Counted from the first letter of the stretch, positions 23,296 through 34,705 are shown. The stretch is DNA of 64,000 nucleotides from Dactylorhiza incarnata (GCA_033032865.1 JAWHQI010000267.1:1692501-1756500), one strand, 5' to 3'. Notes: generated from the sequence alone by a model not told the origin. Program-made: numbers and translations.

Positions 23296-23480
23296 GACAG
23301 GACTAGCCGCTGTCGCTGCTTCCCCTCTCCTGCTGTGCCGCTGTCGTTGCTTCCCCTCTCCTGTTGTGTCGCTGTCGCTGCTTCCCCTCTCCTGTTGTGC
23401 CGCTGTTGTGCCGCTGTCGCTGCTTCCCCTCTCCTGCTGTGCCACTGCTGTGTCGTTGTCGTTGCTGCTATGCCGTGCCT
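23296..23480. repeat. Minisatellite, ctgtcgctgcttcccctctc units
   Basis: About 5-6 imperfect copies of a roughly 36-bp unit (tgctgtgccgctgtcgctgcttcccctctcc). One to two copies also occur before the GC-rich insert at 22790-22855. Confidence 0.75.
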
Positions 23481-24077
23481 GTTAGGATTTCCTTAACAGT
23501 GCCCTCTCCATTTTATTTTTAAGTTGTTGCTGTAGTTTTGTTTTAGTTGTTGTTGTTATGTTTTGTTTTTTGCGTCTCATTACGATTTCGGCCCCCTTCC
23601 ACGTGATCTGGGTTCATGTACCCGACGAGGGTCCCACACGTGCACGTGGTCTACGTGAGGGGGAGTGTACGTCACGGCCTCCAGGCATAGTCTATGCCTT
23701 TATGCACGTATTCCATGTGAGGAGGAGTGTTTGTGATAACGGCGACTCAGATGCCTCTTTTCCCGACTCCTGCCTTAGTCACACATGGCCCCCAGGTTGA
23801 TTTCGTATGTTGTTTGTGTGTCTCCCCATCTTTTCTATGTTAGGTAGGTGTGGTTTGGCGTTTGTTGGTTGACCTGGCTCCAGCACCGGGAGCATCCAGT
23901 GTGCTCATGGTCGGTTTGTGGACCAACGTCGTGTGGCCTTTGCCCGGTTGAAGTATCCCCGGTGACACACGGTTGGGCCTCGGTGGTTGTTGTTTTGTCC
24001 CACATTGCCAACCATCATTTACCTTTTCTTTTATGTTGTGTTCAAGCTGAAGGGTTCCCCTTCAGCTTGAGGGGGAG

Positions 24078-24255
24078 TGTTGAAGTATTTTATATTTTAA
24101 GTATTTGTGTTTAGTCTCACACCGCTTATCGGTGTGTGGTGTGTTTAGTCTCACACCGCTTATCGGTGTGTGGTGTCTTATTGTACTCCTATATATTTCC
24201 CCTTTGAGGATGAAAAAAATCACACCAAATATTTCTTTTCTCCTCTTTTCTTACA
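24078..24255 (+). repeat. 3' LTR with an internal 34-bp duplication
   Basis: It is longer than its partner because a 34-bp segment containing the cacaccgcttatcggtgtg inverted repeat is present twice in tandem (about 24108-24175). It is followed by TSD atctc. Confidence 0.85.
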
Positions 24256-24260
24256 ATCTC

Positions 24261-25904
24261 CAAAATGGATCAGATCAACAACCTAATAGAAACCTTAACA
24301 CCAACTAAATTAGTGTTGAATGTTGAAGAAAGAACGGATCAAGAAGGAACAATCTATACGATCTAAGATTAGGGTTATGACCGAGTCAGAGATAAAAGAG
24401 GATGGAATGTTGTACTAAATATGTTATCTACATATAAAAGAAGACTTTTGCATTGTGTAATGTCCTTTTTAATTTTAAAAATAAAAATTAATATATTACC
24501 ATCGGATCAAAAAACTCTCCATCCAATCGAATGAAAACATTAATGCACCAAATCCCCATCGCATATACTCCAAAACTACACCACATAAGCCATAAACAGA
24601 CGTGCACAGTTACTACAATCCAAGTTCACGAATCTCCTCAAATGTCTCACTGGGGTGAACTTGCCCCACTACTAGTATTAGTAAATAAAACAGTTCTGTT
24701 CAATATGCAAACACAAGAGATCAAGGTGTAAATGAGTCATTTATAGGTGTATGTCATGGCAAATTGTGATGGACATGCATTCAGTATTGCCATTTGATAA
24801 GCATATTCATGCATCATTCTTTTATGTTGATTAGCAAGACAGATAAATTACAATACACATACTTGCGAATGTTTGTGAAGCACGACAGTCCTAATGTTGT
24901 AGTATAAATGCAAGAGCACAAGAAAATAAATGACTAGACAAATAACAACTTACAAAGACTCAAAGTTTTGGGAATACAGATTACAAATCAATATCTTGTG
25001 AGTGGAGAATAAAAACAAATATTCAACTAGAAAAATCAACAAGCAAACCTTAAATACCACGATTATATTGAGGGGAGGACTGGAGGTATCTTTGGAGGGT
25101 TGTCGGGAAGCCAAGATCGCGAACCGGGACTGGTTTTGGATCTCCAGATGATGGCCCAATTGCTGGACAGCAATTACGGTCGCTGGACTTTGCTGTCAGA
25201 TACCAGGAAGTAGGATGGGAAGGGCCGGAAACAGTACACAGTTGCTGGACAGTTCTCTGGCAGACGGAAAATGGGGGAATTGCAGGTGTTGGCCGGTTGT
25301 TGAGGAGCCGGCAGCAGGCTATAGGGGAGTTGGGAATCTGTCAGTGATTTAGGCACGGCTGGAGGGGCAATCCCAGCAGCTGGAGAGAATCCTGAGGGCG
25401 TGGGTGTGAGGAGTGAAGATCTGGAAGGCTGAATTTGCCTTCCAGGTTGGGGCCGAGGGATGGATGAGTTGGTTGTGGGTGGACGTGAGAAGGGGGATCA
25501 GTTTGGGGGAATAAAAGTGGCTACAAGTGTGGAATGATCCTAAAATTTAGGGAGGTGGGTTAGTGGGGTAGTGGAGGTAGTGGAGGTAATGGAAGGTAGT
25601 TATGGTGGTTATGTGGAGGTGGGGGTGGGGGCTGGCCGGAGGTGGCTGGCTGGAGGTGGTTGCCAGAGCCGGCAGGAGGTGGCCGCCAGAGAGACAGACG
25701 GTGGTGGTGGTGGTGGCGGTGGCGGTGGCGGTGACCGGAGGTGTTCTCCGGCGATCTCCAAAACACTAAAAATGGAGGATACTTGATGGAGGTGGTGGTG
25801 GTGGTAGTGGGAGGCCGGAAAAATTTTCCGGTGATCACCGGAGATGAATTTAAGGGGGCTGCTTTGGAGTTTTAGTGGGAGGGGAGGGTGTCAGGGAAGT
25901 GGTT
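24261..25904. other. Intron sequence, non-coding; G-rich right half
   Basis: 24261-25070 is AT-rich with no feature. From 25070 it is G-rich, with ttgctgga motifs shared with 11080-11480 and GGT/GGTGGC microsatellites at about 25696-25733 and 25789-25807. Minus-strand frames here are His/Pro-rich artefacts. Confidence 0.45.
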
Positions 25905-25961
25905 CCTTATCATCCGCATGGACTCCTTCATCTTGTGCTTTAACATTTCCCTTAAGTTGGA

Positions 25962-26860
25962 GCATATATGTCAATCATTCCCAGCTTGGCACAAATGTCT
26001 GAGAAAGATGAAGAGATTGGTTTCATAAAGATATCAGTCAATTCTCTATCGGAAGAGATGAATGGAGTGCAAATCTGCTTTCTTCAAAACTTCCTCTCTG
26101 ACGAAGTGACAGTCGACTTCGATATTCTTTGTTTTTTAATGGAAGACTGGATTCTTTGATATATAAATGTCTGCTTTATTGTCACAAAACATGAGTAGAG
26201 GATGATTGTAGATTTCTCTCAAGTCCATCAGAAGTGCTCACAACCACTTCAACTCACATGCACTTTGAGTCATACTTTTAGCTTCAGCACTTGACCTAGA
26301 CACCACTGCTTCTTTTTTGTTTTTCCAAGTGACAAGATTTCCACCATCGAACATGCAGAATCCTGAGGCGGATTTATGATCTCCTTTGTCATCTGCATAG
26401 CTGACATCAGGATAAGCTTCTATCAGCAGATGGTTGTTCTTTTGAAATAATAGGCATTTGCCTGGAGACCCTTCGGTATATTCTAATATTTTTAAATTCA
26501 TCTTTAGATGACACTCTCTTGGGGCTTGCATGAACTGACTAATCTTTCTAACTGCATAGCAGGTGTCAGGTCTTGTTACGGTACGGTAAATTAGTTTACC
26601 AACTAACCACTTATACTGAGTAGCATCTGGAAGGAAAGGAGACGTCTCATTCCAAAATTTGTCCTCTCCTACAGCAATTGGACATTGAGCAGGTTTTGCA
26701 CCAAGAAGACCAATTTCATTGAGAAGGTTGAGCGCATACTTGTGTTGGGAGAGAACAACAGACTTGCGTCTTCTTGCAATTTCGATGCCCAGAAAGTATT
26801 TTGGAGAACACATGTCTTTGGTGACAAAATGTTCGTGCAAATGTTTCTTTGTCATTGATA
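25962..26860 (-). pseudogene. Copia RT C-terminus and RNase H
   Basis: The long frame 26238-26855 carries VTKDMCSPKYFLGIEIARRR, SQHKYALNLLNEIGLLGAKP, YRTVTRPDTCYAVRKISQFM, the RNase H block PDVSYADDKGDHKSASGFC and VVSRSSAEAKSM. Family members have ADWAGD-type residues where this copy reads VSYADDKGD. The final RNase H part (FMKPISSSFSDICAKLGM) continues after a break to about 25965. Confidence 0.85.
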
Positions 26861-27049
26861 TTCCAGATGAATTATTTTCAGTGAGAAAAAGGTCATCGAG
26901 ACATCGACATACACAGCAAGAATAACCAGTCTATGAGTGGCGTTTCGTATAAAAGGAGAATGATTTGCAAAACCTCTGGAAAAACCAATTGTAGAGATGA
27001 CCTGACTGAATTTGTTGAACCATGCACGGGGACTTTATTTGAGGTCATA

Positions 27050-27480
27050 GATAGCCTTCCTTAGCTCGCATACTTAAAACTCCTCTTGAGCAACATAATC
27101 AGGAGGTTGCTCCATGTACACATATTGAGGAAGACGTTCTTAAAATCCAGTTGATACATCTGTCAATCCTTGTTGAGAGCAACAGAGAAGAGTACCTGGA
27201 TGGTACTAATGCGGGCAACAAGAGAGAAGGCGTCGAAGAAATCAACATCATAATGTCTGAGTGAACCCTTTAGCAACCAAGCGAGTCTTATATCTATCCA
27301 CTGTGCCGTCGCGACGATACTTGATGACGACGACCCAGCGGCAACCAATAACATCAGCCTCAGGTGGGGTAAGGATGGGAGTCAAAGTACCCTTAGATGT
27401 CAAAGCGAATATTTCTTCATCTATAGCATCCTTCCAGCATGATAAGGCAAGGAATTTGTGATAAATAGTTGGGATGGCGG
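27050..27480 (-). pseudogene. Copia RT N-terminal part
   Basis: Broken frames give a stretch ending YDVDFFDAFSLVARISTIQV followed by LFSVALNKD, the start of RVT_2. The preceding region, near 27360, has a degraded GCRWV-type motif. Stops follow directly. Confidence 0.75.
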
Positions 27481-27715
27481 GTGATAGAGAGAGTCAGGGC
27501 AAAGTTCCTATAAGAATGGGTAAGTTGGGCATACGACACTACATCGGTAATGGAGTGTCGAGTACATGCTAGGACCCCCTTGCAGAGTGCATTGAGAACA
27601 TTAAGATCCGAGTTGTCTTCGGTGTCAGATCCTTCTGTATCGGAGAGAATTAATTTGACAGCTGGCAGTGGGAGCCCTGGAGTAGATGTAGGGAAGAGTG
27701 GAAATTGATGAGAGG

Positions 27716-27723
27716 GTGACGGT
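27716..27723. repeat. 8-bp TSD GTGACGGT, left copy (MITE)
   Basis: Identical to 28301-28308 on the other side of the MITE. Confidence 0.85.
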
Positions 27724-28300
27724 CTATGAAGCGCCGGTGCGGGTACGGGTACTAGGTACGATACGTATCCGGAAGAGTGGTCCGTGGAGATCAAAAAATA
27801 AGGATACGGGTACGTTCAGGGCACGGTGTTAATAAAATTGATTTATATACATACATACATATATACAAATGTACATGTATATATATGCCACCTTTTTTTA
27901 AAAGAGAGAATATAAGACAGAAAAATTCATACTGAGCAAGTTGAAAAAATATCTAATCCTCAAATGCATAGTAAATTAACAAAATAATCAAATTTAAATC
28001 AAATTTTTCATAGTTCTAACGATAAAACAAACTTAAGTCAAGATCACATTTAGTTACTATAGTAAACAAACACCGGTGATTGCATTTATGAGTCATTTTT
28101 TCTTTTCTAAAGTACATTGACAAGTTTTTCGTTTACTTTAGAAAAACAGTCATATCACAAAATGCAGAACGATCTATCAAATTCAAGCTTATCCTCAGAC
28201 TAGAGTAGCAGGTGAATCCGTGAGTATTGGGTACGTACCGGTACCGGAAACGTACCATGTACGGGTACGCGACCCTCGGGAAAGCATTTGTGCTTCATAG
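27724..28300. mobile_element. hAT-like MITE, 577 bp, nested in the copia element
   Basis: The perfect terminal inverted repeats are ctatgaagc on the left and gcttcatag on the right. Subterminal regions rich in gtacgggtacg motifs pair in inverted orientation. An exact 8-bp TSD flanks it, which is the hAT length. The interior is AT-rich with an (atac)n run near 27850 and has no coding capacity. It interrupts the copia pol, so it inserted later. Confidence 0.85.
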
Positions 28301-28439
28301 GTGACGGTGAAATAGAAGACTGTGGTGGCGGGATATCCGGTGGAGGAGCATGAACAATATGAAATGAGATGTAGGAGGATCCACTTAGGTGTTTGGTGGA
28401 GAGTTAGTGAAGTATGGTGTGGTCTCAAAGATGATAACA

Positions 28440-29202
28440 TCATTCGAAACCTATTGTCGCCTGAGAATAGGGTCGTAACATCGATATTCTTTCTAAGTCG
28501 GGGAGTACCGACAAAGATACACTTGATAGCGCCAGACGAAAGTTTGTCGCGATCGGGTGCAAGAGAGTGAACGAAGGCAATATATACCCAAATACCTGAG
28601 GGGTAAGGGAGAATGGAGTGGCGTCAGAATACATAATAGAGAACAGTGTCTTCCCTTGAATAATGGCTGAGGGAAGACGATTTAAGAGGAAACAAGAAGT
28701 TAGGACAGCATGTCCCCAATAGAAGCATGAAACATTCATTTGGCATAGAAGAGTTTGCGCAACATCAAAAAGATGACAATTCTTTCATTCTGCCACTCCA
28801 TTTTGTTGGGATGTATACATACAGCTAGTCTGATGAATAATATCATTAGATATGCAAAAGGGAGAATTGGTTGCTCACATATCCTTTGGCATTATCCGTG
28901 CGAATAACCTTTATAGAAGAACCAAACTGTGTGCGAATTTCATTATAAAAAGTAGAAATTACAACAAAAAAGTTCACAGCGTTCTTTAAGAAGATACACC
29001 CAGGACATCTAGAGAAGTCATCATTAAAAGTTACAAAATAAAGACAGCCTCTACCAACAAATTTGGTAGGATAAGGTCCCCAGATGTTCAAGTGAACCAG
29101 GTCAAACGGACGAACAGAGTTGCGGCATAGCTTAGCAGAATAAGAAGAGCGGTGATGCTTTCCAAATTGACAAGCCTCATAGTTTAAGGTAGAGATTTTC
29201 AT
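28440..29202 (-). pseudogene. Copia integrase
   Basis: 29202-28846 gives ACQFGKHHRSSYSAKLCRN (end of the GAG-pre-integrase motif), then LVHLNIWGPYPTKF, FVTFNDDFSR and VIRTDNAKGY of the catalytic core. The catalytic aspartate-rich signatures are partly altered (HLNIWG where HSDIWG is usual). The C-terminal part is at 28739-28440 (MNVSCFYWGHAVLTSCFLLN, RLPSAIIQGKTLFSIM). Confidence 0.85.
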
Positions 29203-29424
29203 CTTGAAAGATGACAGGAGTTGGTGTAACCGAAGTAGCGAGGGATGACCAAGGCAGAGATGTCACTAAATTAGAGAGTTGGAGACGGTAAATGCAGAAA
29301 GAACAGGAACACCGTCGAGGAAATAGAGACCCTCACATTCAATCCCAGTACCAATCATCTTCTTGGGGCGAAGATCCTGAAAACAACAAGTAGTAGATGT
29401 GAATGAGACAGAGGATTGCAGTTG

Positions 29425-29690
29425 TCAGGAGATATCACTAACAAACAACAAATTGCAAGAAAAATTTGGGTAAAGAGTGTTGTCAAGGAGTAGAGTCGCG
29501 GTGGCTTGGAACACCCCAGTGCCACAAACAGGAGCAGGAGAGTCATCAACAACAAACACCGGCGGTAATCGATTGTGTTTCTCTATGTGAGAGAAGACAA
29601 TAAAGTTCTCAGTCATACGATTGGTGGCACCTGAGTCAATAAGCCACTTAACATGTGTATCAACCTGCGCGCTACCTGAAGAGGTGATAA
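29425..29690 (-). pseudogene. Copia aspartic protease
   Basis: Minus-strand translation near 29645 reads WLIDSGATNRMTENFIVF, the copia protease active site DSGAT with intact catalytic aspartate. It is followed by LLFVSDIS near 29425. Frameshifts separate it from the integrase. Confidence 0.82.
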
Positions 29691-30554
29691 TTAAGGCAGA
29701 TTGCTTGGAGGCGTTGATGAGGGCCTCAATATCAGCAGAAGAAAACTAGCGGTCAGATTCTGACTGCTGAAGAAAGGGAGATGGAGAGGTTGCGGGCTCC
29801 GACTAAGATGAGCCTGAGGGCAGAAATGAGGATGTTTCACAAAACATCGTTCAACAGTGTGGCCAAACTTACCGCAATAGGAGCAAAGATGACGACACCT
29901 GACAACACCACATGCGGCCACCACGTCCGTGAGAGGTGCCACGGTCGGCCGAATGAGCAAAATTGTTGGAGGGTGGAGGGGGCACTAGGGGAGGCCGCTG
30001 AAGAAGAGTAGTGACCGCAGAGATGCGAGCCGCAATAGCATCCAAGGTTGAAGAGTCGGGTTCTCCCAGAATTTGTTGATGAATCATCTCATAGGAGTCC
30101 CGCAGGCGAATTAGATAGCAAACCACGAGGAGCTCCTGAAAATATTTGTGTTGAGTGGCAAGGTCGGTAGAGAAGGGTCGATGCTAAAGAAACTCCCCGC
30201 CAAGGCCTTATGATAGGCATCGGTCAGAGATAAAGTAGAGGGTGTATCTGTGAGAGGTCTTAGCACCCTTGGAGTAAAGCGCAGCAAGATGATCTCATGC
30301 CGCCTTCACAGTGTCATCAAAACGAATGATCGGAAAACACTCGTCAGAGATACTATTTGCAAGTCAGGTGCGAACAAGGGCATCATTGGTATCCCAATCA
30401 GCATAAGCATGGGACTGGGATCAGGTGGATTGTTAGTTAGATGATGGTGTTTGCGTTGCGAGCGCAAAAGGAAAGTAAATGAGATACTCCAATCAGGATA
30501 GTTGGGCTCCATCAACTTCGACGCAATGCCAAGATTGCCAAAGGCACGGGACAA
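29691..30554 (-). pseudogene. Copia gag with zinc knuckle
   Basis: The N-terminal part at 30554-30480 includes KLMEPNYPDWSISFTFLLRS, the conserved gag entry motif. The middle part at 30126-29990 reads VCYLIRLRDSYEMIHQQILG. The CCHC knuckle CSYCGKFGHTVERCFVKHP is at about 29895-29835. Frames shift between parts. Confidence 0.8.
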
Positions 30555-31230
30555 AATGGTGGGAGAAGCAAGAGTTTGCAGTGTAGCGGCCTTAACATTG
30601 GTGCGGCAAGAAGAAGTAGAAGAGGGGGAGTGCGGTTAGTGAGCTGGAGTCCGCTCAACTAGAGTTCTCCCCAGGGAGCAGGAGTAGAAGGGGTGCGAGC
30701 GGTCACAAAACTGGAATCCGCTGAACCTGAGTTCGTTCTAGGTAGCAAAGGCAGAAGAGGTGCGGGCGGTCACAAAATCGGGGTCCGCAGAACCCGAGTC
30801 CTCCTTAATTAGTAGCAGTAGATGAAGGTCAGGCGGTTACAGAACTAGTGTCAGCCCGAGCTAGCAGAACGAGAGTTCACTGGTGAGGGCGAAAGCGCAT
30901 ATTGCAGAGATAGCGGGCATGGTAGGCGGTTACAGAACCGGAATCCGTCGTTGCGTGGGAGCAAGGGAGAGAGCGAACACAAGATGGGGAGCAAGAAGGG
31001 TGGGTGGTCACCAAACCAGAATCCGTCGGCACTCCGAAGTTGCGGATAACGCAAGAAAGCAGGCCTTGAGTCTGTACAGACTGAAGGCAATGAGCATAAA
31101 GGAGAGATTGAGCAGGAGCAGGAGGATAGTCCGCACATGGGAGCCACACAACAGAGGTGGGAGGTTTCAATAGAGCTATCTGACAAGGCAGGGAGGGCGA
31201 TTGCACGAAGGTGTCCACATGATCTATTCC

Positions 31231-31242
31231 GCTCTGATACCA
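31231..31242 (-). other. tRNA-Met primer-binding site (copia)
   Basis: The minus strand reads TGGTATCAGAGC, a perfect complement to initiator tRNA-Met, directly beside the LTR end at 31243. Confidence 0.92.
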
Positions 31243-31559
31243 TGTGAAAACTCAGAACAGAAATAAAAAATAATTATTTTATTTCCCAAATCTTTATCTA
31301 TTACACAAGTGCACCCCTCTTTATATAGAACAAAGGAGGTAAGAGAATATACAATTGGCGTATGAGACTAAATATAAGAGAACAATACCTGACGGTTACA
31401 ATACAAGTAACCGCCCAGACATAAGTTGTTAACAACCTTGGGCAGTTACCCAATAGCTAATCGCTCGGACTTCAACAGGCAACAACACCGGGCAGTTACA
31501 CCAAGGGTAACTGCCCTCCCTTATCATTTGCATGGACTCATTCATCTTGTGCTTTACCA
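31243..31559 (-). repeat. 5' LTR of the copia element (317 bp)
   Basis: On plus it starts tgtgaaaactc and ends gtgctttacca. It contains ccctctttatatagaac (31314-31330), the minus-strand TATA region, and several repeats of a gggcagttac motif (about 31400-31515) that may be promoter repeats. Confidence 0.85.
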
Positions 31560-32400
31560 AACCACCGTGAAAAAAAGAAGGGGAAGCGAGGGCTCCAACG
31601 AACCTGCAGAGATTTGGATAGGGTCAGAACCATCAAGAGCCAAAACTCATCTTTCACAACTCCCAGATAGGATTCATGGCTCCCAAACCCAAGGAAGAAA
31701 ATGAACAGAGGAAGAAGAAACGAAAGGTTAAGAAAACAAACGACCCAGGAAGAGATTCAAAAACCAGAACAATGTATCGGTCTTATAAGCTCTAGTTAGT
31801 TTTTAGGCCTCTGAACATTAAGACAAGCGGCCATAACTATTATGTATTATATGCCCCATGTGCAGGGGCCAAAAACACATGGTGTGTGTAACGAATCGGG
31901 TTCTATGACCGGTCGAAGATCGTGACACGCGTCCCACTTAGGGCAGTCCTCACATGCCGTTTTGGACGATGCTTGCATAATGATACATATCCCACCGCAG
32001 CGATCCTCCTTAGGATCCCTACTCTCATCGAAGAACTCCCGTCGTACACTCACTTCATTTAGCCCTCGCACGTGGAACAGTCCCTGCTTGACTCACGCAA
32101 TCCTCACTCGATTCACGCAGCCCTCGCTCAACGTACTCACGTGATGATCAACTCTCCGAGTAGCATAGTCCTTGCCAAAATAACAATTTATTTCCCACAC
32201 TCAGGGTCGCCGTACATACATCTTAGTGTCCTCACCCGACCCCAGCACCCGAGGATTCGTCCTTGTGTCCAGCTTACTCACGACCGTGCGACAGGTCGCC
32301 CGCAAGCTGGCTCTTCGCATAAAGGTTGCCTTGCTTCTCCCTAAGCCCAGGTGCGGGCCTGCCACATAGATCGTGCAGGGGACATATAGTCGTTTCTCTG
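31560..32400. other. Unclassified intron sequence
   Basis: Non-coding. 31835-32360 is GC-richer with cgatcctccttaggatcc-type short palindromes and may be an LTR of an unrecognised element, but I found no partner copy. Confidence 0.35.
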
Positions 32401-33620
32401 CTGGTTCAAAAGTCCTACGGAATATGCTTTAGCAGCCACTCCCCCTAATAAGACGAATTGTTATCATGGACTTTAATGAGTCTCTACCACGTGTCAATAA
32501 CATCTTATATCATCTCAAACGAAGAAGGAATGGTTCAAAAATCCTACGGAAGGAGGAGACTATAGAGATCGGGAGAAGAAGTTGTAGGGTTCCTGAGTCA
32601 ATGATGGATTCTACATTAGCCTCACTATCGTCATTCTGAAGTAAGGCTCTAGTCGAACACCTTCAAGGACAAATTGAGGTTCAAAATATATGATTTTAGT
32701 AAGCACATTATATATTTCGGGACTGAAAGTTGGTGATCATCCCATTATACAATAGAGTATGTTATATTGTATTTAATTATGGTATGTGATTTAATCATTC
32801 TTAAAAGCAAGGGAATTGACCACTTTAATGAGTCTCTGCCACGTGTCAAAACATAGATTAGTGGTGTTGGACGTGCAAATTAAATATAATAAATTTAAGA
32901 CAAAGACAAAAATAGTTGTAGGTCGTTTATCCCAAACCGGTCCACTGTCCATTCTATAGGACAGTTGTAGATTTTGGTCCCTCATGTCGCTACGATTGGC
33001 CGAGTCGCGGTCGTACGGTTATACTGCGTTGGAAATTAGATTGTGTGTTTTCGGTGTGTTCATGACACGTGCGTGGTAGTTTAAAAGGCGACGCTTAGCG
33101 TATACCATGACTCTTTATCCTTCGTTCCTTGTTTTGCATATTTTGGTTTGCGTGCGTAATTGCAGGAGAGCGATGTACCCCGGAGTCCGCTAGGATGGCC
33201 GGGGAGGGGAGTCGTTACGTTGTGTTGGTCAGCCCCATGCTGACCTTTGTTTGTCATCGGTTTGTTCTTGATTTCAGGTGGCGTAGCTCGTAGCGGTGTG
33301 TAGTGGGCTGGAGCCCAAGAGCAGCTGAGGAGCTGGAGATTCGCTTCTCCCTTTTAGTATGTCTGTATTTCTTTTTGGAACTCATGTAAGGCCTTAAAGC
33401 TACGTCATTCCTGTACTGTATTCCTATCAGCTATGGACATTCGGGCCCCTTTGTTTTGGGTTTTTGTTTAGCTTCCGTTTCTGTTTACTCTGAGTTGTTT
33501 AGTATGTTTTCTTGTATGAATTATTAACATTTTAGACTTTGTGGATATTATATGTCGTGGGGTCTCGACCGGACCCATGTTTTATTCTATTTGCAGACCA
33601 GGGATATTACAGAAAGGGTG
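32401..33620. repeat. Possible decayed LTR region with internal direct repeats
   Basis: tggttcaaaaRtcctacgga occurs at about 32401 and 32532, and actttaatgagtctctNcca occurs at about 32468 and 32822. 33000-33620 has LTR-like composition and ends gggatattacaga. No coding remnant or matching second LTR was seen, so the class is unknown. Confidence 0.35.
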
Positions 33621-34195
33621 CCAGAAACGGTGCAGGTGTCCAAGCTGTTGCACATCTTTTTCCAGTTTATAAGTTTAAGTTGGTGTTTAGGAGCTAAATA
33701 ATAGTATTTCTTCTAAACCCTATAAAACTTTTTCAACTTTCAGATGTCGGGCTAAATCATACACATCAAATTTCCTCGCTTCATTTCCTAGGGCGTAAAT
33801 GCCAGGAACAATGCGTAAATGCCCTAGGGCGTAAATGCCCTCGCAGATCTATGTAAAAGCGGTCTTTGATGGAAGTTCATTTCTTTCACTGAAAGAGTTA
33901 CTTAAGATACATTACCAAATCAACAGCTCCACCTCCAACCACAAATCAATCATCTTAGGTTCATTTGTGAAATCTACACGTTAATTACATTTTGTTTGAC
34001 TGAGGTAAACGATAATGGCATTACTAATAAGTGCAGGATCAAATCAGATTTTTTTTACAAAGTATCAGCGCCTCAAACCAGGGCAGAGACCTAATGTAGA
34101 CAAAACAAACAATGCGTTCGTTGGTAGGAGAAGGATCCTGCAAATTACTTGCTCTAAATCCATTCAAAACTTGAATCAAAATATCAATTACTCAC
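33621..34195. other. Intron 1 near exon 1, no feature seen
   Basis: Non-coding; the motif gggcgtaaatgcc occurs twice between about 33790 and 33840. It ends at the exon 1 donor. Confidence 0.4.
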
Positions 34196-34455
34196 TGCAA
34201 TGAAGAACAGATGGAGGACACGGCGGCAGATGAAGGATCCAGTAGCTCCGGACGCTGATCACTGAAACCTCTCAATGGAATAAGTTTACCAGAGCTCTCT
34301 CCCACGGCAACAGGAGCTCCAACCCCCGATGATCCATCTGCAAGAGACTGATTAGCGAACAGCTCCTTGGAGGTAGGTAATACCTCAGGCGTCAGGTTCG
34401 CCGCAGAGATTACGAAACCCGATAGGTACAGGAGGAACAAGACCGACGGACTCAT
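34196..34455 (-). CDS. IRE1: IRE1 homologue, exon 1: signal peptide and N-terminus
   Basis: The first exon of an ER membrane receptor is predicted here. The ATG at 34455-34453 opens MSPSVLFLLYLSGFVISAA, a typical signal peptide of about 19 residues. A low-conservation stretch of about 65 residues follows (ANLTPEVLPTSKELFANQS and onward) ending ICSSL plus two bases CA. A strong donor GTGAGT follows. Joining CA to the first base of exon 2 gives Gln and keeps the frame into NGEPGKFLLASLDG, just where the luminal domain should begin. Plant IRE1 N-termini are poorly conserved, so identity rests on signal peptide, phase, strand and position. The alternative is an unrelated secreted-protein exon. 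Confidence 0.72.
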
Positions 34456-34700
34456 CGACGAAGTAGAGGGGGAGGAGGCCGTTGCAAGCGGTCGATCAGG
34501 TTATTAAAAAAACCCTCGGAAGAAATCAAAGTAAGAGAACGTAGAGATGGAGATGTTACAATTGGAGTGGAGAAGAGGAGAACGGCAGCGTCGATGCCTC
34601 GCTTCACTTCTCCTCTCCTTCTCCGCCTCGATTCAGGAAAATGGAGAAATGGTCTCTGATCTTTCCTTTGCCTTGCAGTTCTTCCTTACTCAGAAAATGG
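34456..34700 (-). promoter_or_regulatory. IRE1: Likely 5' UTR/promoter side of IRE1
   Basis: Upstream of the predicted start codon the minus strand is rich in CT tracts (gaggcggagaaggagagg on plus near 34610), as in many plant leaders. I see no clear TATA box at a usual distance and no ER-stress element, so the transcription start is not assigned. Confidence 0.35.
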
Positions 34701-34705
34701 GAATG

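Larger units (their letters stand above)
22185..24255 (+). mobile_element. Non-coding short-LTR retrotransposon (TRIM/LARD-like)
   Basis: Two related LTRs (22185-22327, 143 bp; 24078-24255, 178 bp) start tgttgaagtattttatat and end tcttttcttaca. They are flanked by an exact TSD atctc (22180-22184 and 24256-24260). The 5' LTR is followed at once by the tRNA-Met primer-binding site TGGTATCAGAGG, and a purine tract gcttgagggggag precedes the 3' LTR. The 1.75 kb interior encodes no Gag or Pol. It holds a CG/TCG-rich leader, a block of GGGCCC-rich repeats and a tgctgtgccgctgtcgctgc array. It must depend on proteins from another element. Confidence 0.88.
25905..31559 (-). mobile_element. Degenerate Ty1/copia retrotransposon with a 3'-truncated LTR
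   Basis: Read on minus. The 5' LTR is 31559-31243, then a primer-binding site TGGTATCAGAGC (31242-31231), gag with zinc knuckle (about 30550-29690), protease, integrase, reverse transcriptase and RNase H, ending near 25960. Only the last 41 bases of the 3' LTR remain (25905-25945), matching 31519-31559. All domains are in canonical copia order but broken by stops and shifts. A 577-bp MITE sits between integrase and RT at 27724-28300. Confidence 0.87.
15640..34195 (-). other. IRE1: IRE1 intron 1, ~18.6 kb, filled with transposable elements
   Basis: It lies between the GTGAGT donor of exon 1 (34195 downward) and the ctgttttag acceptor of exon 2. Nested inside are a pol-deleted gypsy element (16174-19203), a short-LTR element (22185-24255), a copia element (25905-31559) with a MITE inside it, and unclassified repeats. 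The first two have clean target duplications, so they entered pre-existing intron sequence. The splice phases on both sides agree, which supports one gene across the gap. This is an inference from sequence, with no transcript evidence. Confidence 0.72.

Noticed and set aside
22524..23485. Frames of 229, 171 and 133 codons in the GC-rich block
   Set aside because: GC-rich repeats lack stops on both strands, and the products are Pro/Ala/Gly/Arg low-complexity.
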